A stretch of 64,000 nucleotides of DNA from Nitrincola alkalisediminis (GTDB taxonomy: Bacteria; Pseudomonadota; Gammaproteobacteria; Pseudomonadales; Balneatricaceae). Location: positions 62,001 to 126,000 of the forward strand of contig NZ_VYTY01000006.1 of the NCBI RefSeq assembly GCF_009821115.1, written 5' to 3'. Below the pieces are notes generated by a model that was given only the letters and a program-made list of their open reading frames with translations, ran no database searches and was not told the DNA's origin. A program made the translations under genes and the position numbers. Of this stretch, positions 55,673 through 64,000 are shown piece after piece. Every line of letters begins with the position of its first letter. Positions within the stretch are counted from its first letter, which is position 1.

Positions 55673-56161
55673 GTGATTGATTCAGAGGGCTTCCGACCGA
55701 ATGTCGGCATCATCCTGGTGAACTCGCTGGGTCAGGTACTGTGGGCAAGGCGAGTCGGCCAGGATGCGTGGCAGTTTCCTCAGGGTGGGATTCAAGACCA
55801 TGAATCACCTGAAGAGGCAATGTATCGGGAATTGCAAGAAGAAATAGGCTTGTCGGCAAACGACGTCGAAATTCTTGCAGTGACTCGGGGATGGTTACGC
55901 TATCGTTTGCCCAAACGCATGGTGAGACGACACAGTCATCCTGTTTGTATTGGGCAAAAGCAAAAATGGTTTTTGTTGCAGATGCTAAGTAAGGATACGG
56001 CCGTGAAGATCGATCTTACGGACTCTCCAGAGTTTGATGGCTGGCAGTGGGTGAGTTACTGGTATCCGCTGGGTCAGGTTGTGTCGTTCAAGCGTGAAGT
56101 GTATCGGAAAGCCATGAAGGAGTTGTCTCCTAAGCTGATTCGACTGCATACGAACATCTAA
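55673..56161 (+). CDS. rppH: RNA 5' pyrophosphohydrolase
   Basis: Nudix hydrolase that removes pyrophosphate from mRNA 5' ends and so opens them to RNase E decay. The frame extends to 55625, but GTG at 55673, preceded by AGGTAAAA, yields the universal start [15 protein letters not shown] and 162 residues. The Nudix box runs from the Gly of [13 protein letters not shown] to [22 protein letters not shown] precedes it. ptsP follows, the classical rppH-ptsP pair. Confidence 0.95.
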   Translation: MIDSEGFRPNVGIILVNSLGQVLWARRVGQDAWQFPQGGIQDHESPEEAMYRELQEEIGLSANDVEILAVTRGWLRYRLPKRMVRRHSHPVCIGQKQKWFLLQMLSKDTAVKIDLTDSPEFDGWQWVSYWYPLGQVVSFKREVYRKAMKELSPKLIRLHTNI

Positions 56162-56184
56162 TAATAACGCTGGGGAGTGGCAAC

Positions 56185-58470
56185 ATGAGCATCTTAAATG
56201 TGTTACGCAAAATAGTTCAGGAAGTGGGTATCGCGCCTGATCTAAATGCAGTGTTGTCGATCATTGTTAGCCGTGTTCAAAAAGCCATGAAAACGGAAGT
56301 CTGTTCCGTTTTCTTGTTGGATAAAACGGTGCAACGTTATGTATTAATGGCAACGCATGGCTTAAATCAAGAAGCCGTGGGTCATGTTAGCTTAGGCCTA
56401 AATGAAGGCATTGTGGGGGTGGTCGCACAGCGCGCCGAGCCGATTAATCTTCAAGATGCCTTTACCCACCCCTCCTTTCATTATTTGCAAATTACCGGAG
56501 AGGAGCGCTTCCACGCCTTTTTAGGGGTTCCTATTATTCACCAACGTGAAGTCTTGGGTGTCTTGGTTGTGCAGCAGCACGAAAAAAGGCGTTTTGATGA
56601 GAGTGAAGAGGCATTTTTGGTCACGCTGTCTGCACAATTGGCGGGCATTATTGCGCACTCTCATGCCACCGGAAATCATTACGCCTTAGGAGCATCCCTG
56701 AACGGCAAACTGGATGTACGTTATGAAGGGGTATCCGGCGCGCCGGGTGTCGCGATTGGTCGAGTGATCGTTGTATCCTTGCCTGCCGATCTGGACACAG
56801 TGCCGGATAAAACCACGGATGATCCCGAAGCGGAGTTGCAAGCCTTTAATCAAGCGCTCGAAGCCGTCCGAGATGAGATACGTCAGGTTGCGGCTAATTT
56901 ATCTGAACGCTTAAGCGTTGATGAGCGTGCCTTATTTGATGTGTATTTACGCATGCTTGATGACAATGCGCTGGCATTGGAAGTGTCGGATCGTATTCGT
57001 GCAGGTTCGTGGGCTCAGGGTGCCTTAAAAGAGGTCATCAGTGAGCATGTACGCGCCTTTTCTGCCATGGACGACAGTTATCTCAGTGAGCGTGCAACCG
57101 ATATTAAAGACTTGGGTCGAAGAATATTGCGACACCTTCAAGACGAGGTGCACAATGACGTTACCTACCCTGAAAATGCGATTCTATTGGCCGATGAGTT
57201 AACGCCGGCTATGTTGGGTATGGTGCCTGAAGGAAAGTTGTCGGGGCTTGTGTCCATCAGTGGTTCCGGTAACTCCCATGCTGCAATTTTGGCGAGATCT
57301 ATGGGTATTCCTACAGTGATGGGTGTGGCCAATATTCCGTATTTGCGCTTGAATGCGTGTGAAATTGTCGTCGATGGTTACAGCGGACGTGTTTATCTCA
57401 ATCCTTCGGAAGAGTTGCTACAAGCCTATGGCCGTATTCTGAGTGATGAGCGAGCTGTTCTGGATCAGCTTAATGCGCTAAAAGAGTTGCCCGCCATTAC
57501 CAAAGATGGATATCGATTGCCCTTATGGGTAAATACGGGATTGGCGGCAGATGTTGCGCGATCGTTAGAACGAGGTGCTGAAGGGATAGGTTTATACCGT
57601 ACCGAAATTCCGTTTATGATTCGTGATTGTTTCCCGAGTGAAATGGAACAACTTGAAAGTTATCGAACTCAGCTTGCGGCCTTTGCTCCTGCGCTTGTCA
57701 CCATGCGTACGTTAGATATCGGTGGAGATAAAGCCCTGCCGTATTTTCCTATTCACGAAGAAAACCCCTCCTTAGGTTGGCGCGGTATTCGAGTGACATT
57801 GGACCACCCAGAAATTTTCATGGTGCAGGTTAGGGCCATGTTGCGGGCATCGGTCGGCTTGAACAATCTGAGAATCATGTTGCCCATGGTGACCAGCCTT
57901 CATGAGGTTGAAGAGGCTATTCGACAGATAGAGCGTGCATGTCATGAATTGAGAGATGAGGGCTATGATGTCAAACGTCCTCCTATAGGCGTGATGATCG
58001 AGGTGCCCGCTGCAGTCTATCAAGCGCGACGCTTTGCGCGCATGGTTGATTTTATTTCCGTTGGTTCGAATGATCTTACGCAATATTTACTTGCAGTCGA
58101 TAGGAACAATCCGCGGGTAGCCGGTCTATACGCTTCGTATCATCCAGCTGTTCTAAAAGCGTTGGATTTTATTGTGCACGAGGCGCATAAAGAAAAAAAA
58201 CACGTGTCAATCTGCGGTGAAATCGCGGCCGATCCGGGTGGCGCGCTGTTATTGATGGCGATGGGGTATGATGTCTTATCTGTGAACGCAAACAATCTAC
58301 TGCGTGTTAAATACGCGATACGCGAGGTCACCTTAGAGGATGCTCGTCAACTGCTGCACCGTGTTAGAATGATGCATGACGCTGAAGAAATACATCAAGA
58401 GTTGCGTCGTTCGTTGAAGGCTTTTGGTTTGACGCGTTTGACGCGCCCGGCCACACCTGAAAAAGAATAG
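56185..58470 (+). CDS. ptsP: PEP-protein phosphotransferase EI-Ntr
   Basis: First enzyme of the nitrogen phosphotransferase system, passing phosphate from PEP to NPr. 761 residues: GAF domain about 1-165, which senses glutamine and 2-oxoglutarate in E. coli, then an Enzyme I region. The phosphorylated His is in SGSGNSHAAILARSMGIP near residue 365, the PEP-binding barrel contains LYRTEIPFM and GSNDLTQYLLAVDRNN, and the active-site Cys lies in HVSICGEIA. The NPr partner is not in the window. Confidence 0.96.
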   Translation: MSILNVLRKIVQEVGIAPDLNAVLSIIVSRVQKAMKTEVCSVFLLDKTVQRYVLMATHGLNQEAVGHVSLGLNEGIVGVVAQRAEPINLQDAFTHPSFHYLQITGEERFHAFLGVPIIHQREVLGVLVVQQHEKRRFDESEEAFLVTLSAQLAGIIAHSHATGNHYALGASLNGKLDVRYEGVSGAPGVAIGRVIVVSLPADLDTVPDKTTDDPEAELQAFNQALEAVRDEIRQVAANLSERLSVDERALFDVYLRMLDDNALALEVSDRIRAGSWAQGALKEVISEHVRAFSAMDDSYLSERATDIKDLGRRILRHLQDEVHNDVTYPENAILLADELTPAMLGMVPEGKLSGLVSISGSGNSHAAILARSMGIPTVMGVANIPYLRLNACEIVVDGYSGRVYLNPSEELLQAYGRILSDERAVLDQLNALKELPAITKDGYRLPLWVNTGLAADVARSLERGAEGIGLYRTEIPFMIRDCFPSEMEQLESYRTQLAAFAPALVTMRTLDIGGDKALPYFPIHEENPSLGWRGIRVTLDHPEIFMVQVRAMLRASVGLNNLRIMLPMVTSLHEVEEAIRQIERACHELRDEGYDVKRPPIGVMIEVPAAVYQARRFARMVDFISVGSNDLTQYLLAVDRNNPRVAGLYASYHPAVLKALDFIVHEAHKEKKHVSICGEIAADPGGALLLMAMGYDVLSVNANNLLRVKYAIREVTLEDARQLLHRVRMMHDAEEIHQELRRSLKAFGLTRLTRPATPEKE

Positions 58471-58496
58471 TCTATTGGATAGATAAGGAATCCCCT

Positions 58497-59288
58497 ATGT
58501 TGATGGTTATAGCGCTATATTTAGCGCTAGGTGCGTTTGCAGGACTGGTTGCAGGGCTGTTTGGTATTGGTGGAGGGCTTATTATAGTCCCCGTGTTGAT
58601 TTTTAGTTTCGAAGCGCAAGGGATGCCCGTTGAGCATCTAACACACATGGCGGTTGCGACTTCACTTGCCACCATTGTGATTACATCTATTAGTTCAGTT
58701 CGTGCGCATCATGCCAAAGGTGCAGTGGATTGGTCTCTATTTCGCTCTTTGGCACTGGGGATAGTGATAGGTGCGATGCTCGGGGTAAATACAGCCATGT
58801 TGTTACCAGGGCATGTATTGCAAATGATTTTAGGGGTGTTTGCCTTGTTGGTCGCGTTGCAAATGGCTTTTTCCTTGCAGCCGAAACAAAGCGGTACTGT
58901 GCCGACAGGCATTGAACTGACGGGTGCGGGTGGCATCATTGGTTGGGCATCTTCAATTTTTGGCATAGGCGGCGGGACGATGTCAGTGCCTTATCTGACA
59001 TGGCGTCGTCAGGAAATGCGTCGTGCAGTTGCAACGTCAGCGGCTTGTGGGCTGCCAATTGCGGTCATGGGTGCATTAACCAATATTTGGGTAGGATTAG
59101 ACAAATCGCTTCCAGAGTGGAGCTTGGGTTATGTGTATCTTCCGGCCTTTCTGGGGATTGTGATTAGCAGTTCATTGTTTGCGGGTCTGGGGGCGCGGCT
59201 TGCGCATAAGCTTCCGCAGCCCGTATTAAAAAAGTGTTTTGCTGCGTTTTTGTTTGCGATTGCGATGCGGTTTCTAGTGTTTAATTAG
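58497..59288 (+). CDS. TSUP/TauE-SafE family permease
   Basis: A 263-residue membrane protein with about eight helices and the repeated family motif GLFGIGGGLIIVPVL (about 20-34) and IFGIGGGTMSVPYL (about 155-168). Related proteins export sulfite, sulfoacetate or other sulfur compounds; here the substrate is unknown. Between ptsP and lgt, the same position as in pseudomonads. Confidence 0.93.
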   Translation: MLMVIALYLALGAFAGLVAGLFGIGGGLIIVPVLIFSFEAQGMPVEHLTHMAVATSLATIVITSISSVRAHHAKGAVDWSLFRSLALGIVIGAMLGVNTAMLLPGHVLQMILGVFALLVALQMAFSLQPKQSGTVPTGIELTGAGGIIGWASSIFGIGGGTMSVPYLTWRRQEMRRAVATSAACGLPIAVMGALTNIWVGLDKSLPEWSLGYVYLPAFLGIVISSSLFAGLGARLAHKLPQPVLKKCFAAFLFAIAMRFLVFN

Positions 59289-59299
59289 GTGATATAAAA

Positions 59300-60082
59300 A
59301 TGTGGGAACATGCAATAAATCCCGTGGCGCTATCTTTGGGTCCTTTGCAGATCCACTGGTACGGAATGATGTACATGGTGGGCTTTGGTGCGGCTTGGTG
59401 GTTGGGTAATCGACGAGCCGCGCAGCCAGGATCAGGATGGAGTGAGCAACAGGTATCCGATCTGATTTTTTGGGGTGCTGTTGGTGTGATTCTGGGTGGT
59501 CGAATGGGGTATGTTGTTTTCTACCACTTTGATTACTTTCTTCAAGACCCTCTGTGGTTATTTGCTATCTGGGAGGGTGGGATGTCCTTTCATGGTGGTT
59601 TTCTGGGTGTGCTTGCCGCCTTGGCCATCTTTGCCAAAAAGTATCAAAAATCCTTCTTTGACATTGGTGATTTTGTTGCGCCATTAATTCCAATTGGTCT
59701 CGGTGCGGGGCGTTTGGGCAATTTTATTGGAGGCGAGTTGTGGGGTAAGGCGACGGATCAAACCTGGGGAGTGATTTTTCCAGCTGCAGGAGACGGTTTG
59801 GCACGTCATCCATCCCAGCTTTATCAAATGTTTTTGGAAGGCTTTGTCCTGTTTAGTGTTCTGTGGTTTTTCTCTGCAAAACCTCGGCCACGTATGGCGG
59901 TCTCCGGACTGTTTCTTACGTTGTATGGTGTGTTTCGAATTGCGGTTGAAACCCTGCGGGAGCCCGATCCACAATTGGGTTACTTGGCGTTTAATGCGAT
60001 AACCATGGGGCAAGTGCTGTCGCTGCCGATGGTTATATGTGGGGTTGTATTCCTGACGCTGGCCTATCGTAAGGCGAGCTAA
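59300..60082 (+). CDS. lgt: Prolipoprotein diacylglyceryl transferase
   Basis: Attaches diacylglycerol from phosphatidylglycerol to the lipobox cysteine, the first step of lipoprotein maturation. 260 residues with seven helices: IHWYGMMYMVGF, the GGMSFHGG segment, GRLGNFIGGELWG signature (essential Arg and Asn) and HPSQLYQMFLEG. Eleven bases after the TSUP gene; thyA follows about 35 bases later, the widespread lgt-thyA pair. Confidence 0.97.
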   Translation: MWEHAINPVALSLGPLQIHWYGMMYMVGFGAAWWLGNRRAAQPGSGWSEQQVSDLIFWGAVGVILGGRMGYVVFYHFDYFLQDPLWLFAIWEGGMSFHGGFLGVLAALAIFAKKYQKSFFDIGDFVAPLIPIGLGAGRLGNFIGGELWGKATDQTWGVIFPAAGDGLARHPSQLYQMFLEGFVLFSVLWFFSAKPRPRMAVSGLFLTLYGVFRIAVETLREPDPQLGYLAFNAITMGQVLSLPMVICGVVFLTLAYRKAS

Positions 60083-60117
60083 ATAAAGTTGAACAGTATG
60101 ACTGATGGAGTTTGCAC

Positions 60118-60960
60118 ATGCGGGCGTATTTAGACCTGATGCAAGAGATCTTAGATAAAGGTGAAGATCGAGGTGATCGAACAGGGACGGGCACTCGATC
60201 CTTGTTTGGTCGACAAATGCGCTTTGATTTGCAAGAAGGCTTTCCCTTATTGACCACAAAAAAAGTGCATATGAAGTCTGTAATTCATGAACTGTTATGG
60301 TTTTTATCAGGCAGTACGGATAATCGACGTTTACAGGCACAGGGGGTGACCATTTGGAATGAATGGGCGCTTGAAAATGGAGACTTAGGGCCTGTATATG
60401 GCAAACAGTGGCGGTCATGGCAGTGTCCAGATGGCCGTACCATTGATCAAATTTCAAACGTCGTTGAGCAAATTAAATGCCGTCCAGAATCTCGCCGTTT
60501 ATTGGTCAGTGGCTGGAATCCGGCTGATTTGCCTGATGAGGGTTTAAGTCCACAAGAAAATGCTCGGTTAGGGAAAGCTGCTTTGCCCCCTTGTCATACA
60601 TTATTTCAGTTTTATGTGGCAAAGGGTGCGCTCAGTTGTCAGCTTTATCAGCGCAGTGCAGATTATTTTTTGGGTGTCCCATTTAATATAGCGTCCTATG
60701 CGCTACTCACGCACATGATTGCGCAGCAGTGCGATCTGGCGGTCGGGGAGTTTGTGCACACGTTTGGTGATTTGCATCTGTATCATAACCACATCTCGGA
60801 TCCCAATATCGTAGCTGAACAGTTATCAAGAGAGCCAAGGCCGTTACCAAGGCTTGTGATTAAGCGCAAGCCTGCCTCATTGTTTGAATACGAATATGAT
60901 GACTTTGAGATATTGGACTACGATCCCTACCCGCCCATCAAAGCACCTATTGCTATTTGA
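60118..60960 (+). CDS. thyA: Thymidylate synthase
   Basis: Methylates dUMP to dTMP with methylene-THF. ATG at 60118 follows GGAG by seven bases; a TTG two codons earlier is less likely. 280 residues, longer than E. coli (264), mainly from an insert of about 16 residues ([15 protein letters not shown]) before the catalytic [11 protein letters not shown]. Other motifs: [40 protein letters not shown], and [12 protein letters not shown]. folA follows, overlapping by SD only. Confidence 0.96.
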   Translation: MRAYLDLMQEILDKGEDRGDRTGTGTRSLFGRQMRFDLQEGFPLLTTKKVHMKSVIHELLWFLSGSTDNRRLQAQGVTIWNEWALENGDLGPVYGKQWRSWQCPDGRTIDQISNVVEQIKCRPESRRLLVSGWNPADLPDEGLSPQENARLGKAALPPCHTLFQFYVAKGALSCQLYQRSADYFLGVPFNIASYALLTHMIAQQCDLAVGEFVHTFGDLHLYHNHISDPNIVAEQLSREPRPLPRLVIKRKPASLFEYEYDDFEILDYDPYPPIKAPIAI

Positions 60961-60967
60961 GGTTGTT

Positions 60968-61477
60968 ATGCGTCTATCGATTATTGTCGCCCAGTCCACG
61001 AATCGCGTGATTGGGCGGCAGAATAAGTTGCCTTGGTATTTACCCGAGGATTTGAAGTATTTTAAGCGGATTACTCAGGGTAAGCCCATTATTATGGGGC
61101 GTAAAACCTATGAGTCTATCGGTCGTCCTTTGCCTGGGCGTTTGAATATCGTGATTACGCGCAGCCCAACCTATCAGCCACCCGGAGTTAAAGTGGTGAA
61201 TAGTTTGGAGGCTGCCATTGAATTGGCCGAGCATCAGGCGCTGATTGACGGGGTTGATGAAGCGTTGATTATAGGCGGTGCTGAGATTTATCAGCAGGCA
61301 ATGAGCTTGGCAGAGCGTCTGTATTTAACCCAGGTGCATGCGGAAATCGAGGGGGATGCGTATTTCCCAGAAATACATGCGCAAAAATGGCAGCAAGTTT
61401 TAAAAGAAGATTTTAATGCGATTGAGCCTAACCCGTATCCATATAGTTTTATTGTCTATCAAGCGAGCTCAGAATGA
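60968..61477 (+). CDS. folA: Dihydrofolate reductase
   Basis: Regenerates tetrahydrofolate with NADPH, next to thyA which consumes the cofactor. From ATG at 60968, with GAGG five bases upstream, 169 residues: IIVAQSTNRVIG, NKLPWYLPEDLKYFK with the substrate-binding Asp/Glu helix, IMGRKTYESIGRPLPGR and IIGGAEIYQQA. The frame is open from 60884 inside thyA, but that extension is not family-like. Its end overlaps birA by four bases. Confidence 0.96.
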   Translation: MRLSIIVAQSTNRVIGRQNKLPWYLPEDLKYFKRITQGKPIIMGRKTYESIGRPLPGRLNIVITRSPTYQPPGVKVVNSLEAAIELAEHQALIDGVDEALIIGGAEIYQQAMSLAERLYLTQVHAEIEGDAYFPEIHAQKWQQVLKEDFNAIEPNPYPYSFIVYQASSE

Positions 61478-62484
61478 TCGCTAAACTCACTGCGCCGTCT
61501 TCAATAGGAGCGACCACCCTTGATTTGTTAAGGTTGCTATCGGATGGTCAGTTTCATTCGGGAAGCCTGGTGGCGTCTAAGCTAGGGGTAAGTCGAACGG
61601 CGATATGGAAGCAGGTTAAGCTGCTGGAAGCGGTGGGGTTGGAGGTGTCCAGTGTTCGTGGCAAAGGCTATCGCATACCCGGAGGAGTGGATCTTATCAA
61701 TGGGGATCAATTGGAGGAGGCGTTGCATCATCCTGCATTGAATTCGATTGAGTGTTTGCAACTGAGTGTTTGCTCCGGCTCAACAAACACGGATGCGATG
61801 GATGCATTTCGTCATGGGTATCATCGTGCTTTGTGCGTCACTGAGCAACAAACGCAAGGGCGCGGTCGGCGCGGGCGTACTTGGGCGAGTCCCTTTGCGG
61901 CCAATCTATGCTTTTCGCTGGCATGGCGATTTAGTGTGGGTGTTGCGGCGCTTGAAGGCTTAAGTTTGGTGGTAGGTATGGCTATTCGTTCGGCCTTGAC
62001 CGAACTTGGAGTGTTGAATGTTGCGCTAAAATGGCCAAACGATGTCCTTGTCGAGCGAAAAAAATTAGCTGGCGTGTTGATCGAAGTGTCAGGTGATACC
62101 TCCATTGAGAGTCAAGTGGTGATCGGTATCGGCATTAATGTTGCGATGCCTGCAAGTATCGCTTGTGAAATAGATCAGCCGTGGACGGACTTGAAGTCTC
62201 AGGGCTTGGTCTGCAGTCGTACTGATTTATTGATTATGCTCTTAAAACATTTGTTACCTGCGCTAAGCGTGTTTGAGAAGCAGGGTTTTGCACACTTTAC
62301 ATCGCAGTGGAATGAAGCAGATGCATTTAAGGGGCAGATAGTGTCTGTTAAGACGCTTTCGCAGTCTTGGGAAGGGGTATGTCAGGGGGTAAATGACTCA
62401 GGCGCATTGTTGCTTGAAGGAGCGGATGGCGTGCACGCTTTGCATGGGGGAGAGTTGAGTGTCCGGCTTGCCGAAAGTACTTGA
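61474..62484 (+). CDS. birA: Biotin-protein ligase and biotin operon repressor
   Basis: Activates biotin and attaches it to carboxylase carrier protein; when the biotinyl-AMP form dimerises, it represses biotin genes. 336 residues: N-terminal winged helix 14-75 (GSLVASKLGVSRTAIWKQV), then the ligase domain with GRGRRGRTWASPF near residue 130, KWPNDVLV, KLAGVLIEVSGD and a C-terminal SH3-like domain. Overlaps folA (ATGA) and coaX. Confidence 0.95.
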   Translation: MIAKLTAPSSIGATTLDLLRLLSDGQFHSGSLVASKLGVSRTAIWKQVKLLEAVGLEVSSVRGKGYRIPGGVDLINGDQLEEALHHPALNSIECLQLSVCSGSTNTDAMDAFRHGYHRALCVTEQQTQGRGRRGRTWASPFAANLCFSLAWRFSVGVAALEGLSLVVGMAIRSALTELGVLNVALKWPNDVLVERKKLAGVLIEVSGDTSIESQVVIGIGINVAMPASIACEIDQPWTDLKSQGLVCSRTDLLIMLLKHLLPALSVFEKQGFAHFTSQWNEADAFKGQIVSVKTLSQSWEGVCQGVNDSGALLLEGADGVHALHGGELSVRLAEST

Positions 62485-63211
62485 AATTGATATCGGAAAT
62501 ACACAGCTAAAATGGAGGGTTGTGGGGCAGGTTGGGAAAACAGCTGTCCAGCGTGCCAGTACAGAAGCGTTTCTAGCGGGAGATGTACAGGATGCGGCAT
62601 TTTCTGGTGTGACGCGTGTTCGTGTTGCCTCTGTTGCCAGTGATGCGATCAATGAGCGCTTGCGATTGTCTTTACAGGCGATATGCTCTCAGGTGTTTTT
62701 TGCTCAATCTGTAGCGCAGATGTATGACTTAGTGAATGCCTATGAAAGGCCCGAAAAAATGGGCGTAGATCGTTGGCTCGGCATGCTAGCTGCATGGCAG
62801 CGTCAGCGTTCAGGCCTCTGTGTGATCGATTGCGGCAGTGCCATCACCGTCGATTGGGTAGATGCGCAAGGACAGCATTTGGGGGGGTATATCATCCCAG
62901 GACTTAGAATGATGCAAACCTCTCTGCTGAACAACACAGCAAGGGTTAAGTTCGATCCTCAGTCATTTGGCTGGGATGAAGCGCCTGGTGTCACAACGGA
63001 GGCCTGTGTTAAAAATGGAAGCAGTTATCTATTGAGTGCCTTGGCAGAAAAAATACAACGTCAAGCCGATGAGAAAGGCATCCAGAGTCTTGTTGTAACC
63101 GGCGGGGATGGGCATTTCTTGGTGGATTATTTGCGAAGAGCTCAATGGGAGCCTGAGTTGGTGATGGAGGGGTTAGCGTGGGCGGATCAATGTTCTGGCG
63201 TTGGATGTTAA
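62459..63211 (+). CDS. coaX: Type III pantothenate kinase
   Basis: First enzyme of CoA synthesis, ASKHA fold, needs a monovalent cation and resists feedback by CoA. 250 residues from GTG: VLEIDIGNTQLKWRVV, YERPEKMGVDRWLGM, CVIDCGSAITVDWVDA, and GGYIIPGLRMMQTSL, VVTGGDG. Overlaps birA's end by 26 bases, the common birA-coaX pair of gammaproteobacteria. Confidence 0.95.
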   Translation: MSGLPKVLEIDIGNTQLKWRVVGQVGKTAVQRASTEAFLAGDVQDAAFSGVTRVRVASVASDAINERLRLSLQAICSQVFFAQSVAQMYDLVNAYERPEKMGVDRWLGMLAAWQRQRSGLCVIDCGSAITVDWVDAQGQHLGGYIIPGLRMMQTSLLNNTARVKFDPQSFGWDEAPGVTTEACVKNGSSYLLSALAEKIQRQADEKGIQSLVVTGGDGHFLVDYLRRAQWEPELVMEGLAWADQCSGVGC

Positions 63212-63333
63212 TGTTTGTGCTGTTGTTAAATGTTTTGGCTGGTTTTTGGTTTTTTCAAAATCAGTCGGCGCCGACACCGCGTATCGATTCTTCGCCCTCG
63301 GAGGAATCCATCATTCTGCTGAATGAGCGGTAA
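63190..63333 (+). CDS. Short membrane-anchored ORF after coaX
   Basis: A 47-residue frame, overlapping the coaX end by 22 bases: start MFWRWMLMFVLLLNVLAGFW, one helix about 4-22, then a polar tail ending SIILLNER. An in-frame GTG at 63178 is an alternative start. In relatives coaX is often followed by a SPOR-domain gene whose N-terminus has the same anchor and a SIxLLxE motif; here only that N-terminal part exists. It may be a shortened SPOR protein or a real small protein. No terminator is seen after it. Confidence 0.6.
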   Translation: MFWRWMLMFVLLLNVLAGFWFFQNQSAPTPRIDSSPSEESIILLNER

Positions 63334-63344
63334 ACCTAAGAAAA

Positions 63345-63414
63345 AAGATTTTTTAAAAAAAAGTATAAAAAAATCAAAATAAGGCTTGCAAAGATATATT
63401 CCGCTCAGTAATAT
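63345..63414 (+). promoter_or_regulatory. Promoter of the tRNA-tuf operon with AT-rich upstream element
   Basis: TTGCAA at 63386-63391, a 17-base spacer and TAATAT at 63409-63414, followed by GC-rich ACGCACC, as in stringently controlled stable-RNA promoters. The 40 bases upstream are nearly all A and T in runs, resembling an UP element. The first tRNA begins about 20 bases after the -10. Confidence 0.7.
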
Positions 63415-63435
63415 ACGCACCACTTCGATGGCAAC

Positions 63436-63511
<76 letters not shown>

Positions 63512-63537
63512 CGAAGGATCAAGATGTAAATCGATGT

Positions 63538-63621
63538 GGTGGGATTCCCGAGTGGCCAAAGGGATCAGACTGTAAATCTGACGCGAGAGCTTCGGTGGTT
63601 CGAATCCACCTCCCACCACCA
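63538..63621 (+). tRNA. tyrU: tRNA-Tyr (GTA)
   Basis: Eighty-four bases with CCA and a long variable arm (GACGCGAGAGCTTC), as expected of bacterial tRNA-Tyr. Acceptor GGTGGGA/TCCCACC, anticodon loop CTGTAAA (GTA). Confidence 0.97.
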
Positions 63622-63640
63622 CCTCGATCAGCTACGCCCG

Positions 63641-63715
63641 GCGGGTATGGTATAGTGGCTATTACCTCAGCCTTCCAAGCTGAAGAGGCGGGTTCGATTC
63701 CCGCTACCCGCTCCA
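63641..63715 (+). tRNA. glyT: tRNA-Gly (TCC)
   Basis: Seventy-five bases with CCA. Acceptor GCGGGTA/TACCCGC, anticodon loop CTTCCAA (TCC), T loop TTCGATT. Confidence 0.97.
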
Positions 63716-63720
63716 AATTC

Positions 63721-63795
63721 GCTCATGTAGCTCAGGGGTAGAGCACACCCTTGGTAAGGGTGAGGTCGGCGGTTCAATTCCGCCCATGAGCTCCA
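63721..63795 (+). tRNA. thrT: tRNA-Thr (GGT)
   Basis: Seventy-five bases with CCA. Acceptor GCTCATG/CATGAGC, anticodon stem ACCCT/AGGGT with loop TGGT, anticodon GGT. Starts five bases after tRNA-Gly. Confidence 0.97.
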
Positions 63796-63804
63796 TGTAT
63801 TGTT

Positions 63805-63834
63805 AAGGGTAGATATAGTAATATGTCTGCCCTT
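63805..63834 (+). terminator. Hairpin between tRNA-Thr and tuf
   Basis: AAGGGTAGATAT pairs imperfectly with ATATGTCTGCCCTT, then TTGTTG. It may mark tRNA 3' processing or partial termination before tuf. Confidence 0.4.
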
Positions 63835-63882
63835 TGTTGTATTTATGGCCTTAGGTCAACAAACTTAGATTGGGAATTCAAG

Positions 63883-64000
63883 ATGGCTAAGAAAGCTTTT
63901 GAACGTAACAAGCCTCACGTCAACGTAGGAACAATCGGACACGTTGACCATGGTAAAACGACTTTGACAGCCGCGTTGACTCGCGTATGTGCAGAAGTTT
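63883..64000 (+). CDS. tufB: Elongation factor Tu (partial, 5' end)
   Basis: The first 39 codons of EF-Tu run off the window: [20 protein letters not shown], then the P-loop [10 protein letters not shown] that binds GTP and the start of the following helix (TAALTRV). EF-Tu delivers aminoacyl-tRNA to the ribosome. The ATG at 63883 follows GGGAAT. Location behind the Thr-Tyr-Gly-Thr tRNA cluster identifies it as the tufB copy. Confidence 0.96.
   Translation, partial: MAKKAFERNKPHVNVGTIGHVDHGKTTLTAALTRVCAEV

Overview
The window reads as one contiguous stretch of a gammaproteobacterial chromosome of moderate GC content. Gene content and order fit a marine, Oceanospirillales- or Pseudomonas-like bacterium: a TAXI-type TRAP transporter with a DctB/DctD pair, gshA, tex, trxA-rho-ubiD-fre, hemCDXY opposite argH, the zapA/6S RNA/fau cluster opposite ygfB-pepP-ubiH-ubiI, gcvT-gcvH, rppH-ptsP-lgt-thyA-folA, birA-coaX, and the tRNA Thr-Tyr-Gly-Thr-tufB operon that runs off the right end. 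The species is not identifiable by eye.

Layout. 1-4.3 kb: FliL-like secreted protein, gshA, tex. 4.4-13.9 kb: a nutrient sensing and uptake locus made of a DctB-like kinase, a DctD-like sigma-54 activator, a chemoreceptor with a periplasmic CXXCH motif, and a fused TRAP permease, UspA protein and TAXI binding protein. A GG-N10-GC sigma-54 promoter lies in front of the permease. 13.9-27 kb: ilvA, rpiA, ybbP-ybbA opposite tesA, a small lipoprotein, sodB, cysQ, yrfG-hslR, a PAP2 phosphatase, hslO, pckA. 27-33 kb: ppx, trxA, rho, ubiD-fre. 33-41.6 kb: hemY-X-D-C, argH, an AEC carrier, a 41-residue membrane ORF, fau, 6S RNA, zapA and its coiled-coil partner. 41.6-46.1 kb: ygfB-pepP-ubiH-ubiI.

46.1-51.9 kb is the one clearly accessory region: AT-rich, made of gene remnants (a glycosyltransferase with an internal deletion, a decayed HipA) flanking a chimeric lipoprotein built around an RTX-protein segment, two unrecognised exported proteins and several tiny membrane ORFs. 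The 11-base word TTTTTTGCACG occurs at both edges, and joining across it would restore a short ubiI-gcvT spacing. This is the best candidate for something undescribed, possibly an effector/immunity-like set, but function cannot be assigned from sequence alone.

51.9-64 kb returns to housekeeping genes: gcvT, gcvH, rlmI, a HAD phosphatase, rppH, ptsP, a TSUP permease, lgt, thyA, folA, birA, coaX, a 47-residue membrane ORF, four tRNAs and the start of tuf. Several starts were moved inward from the longest frame on the basis of Shine-Dalgarno sequences, signal peptides or family length; each entry says so.
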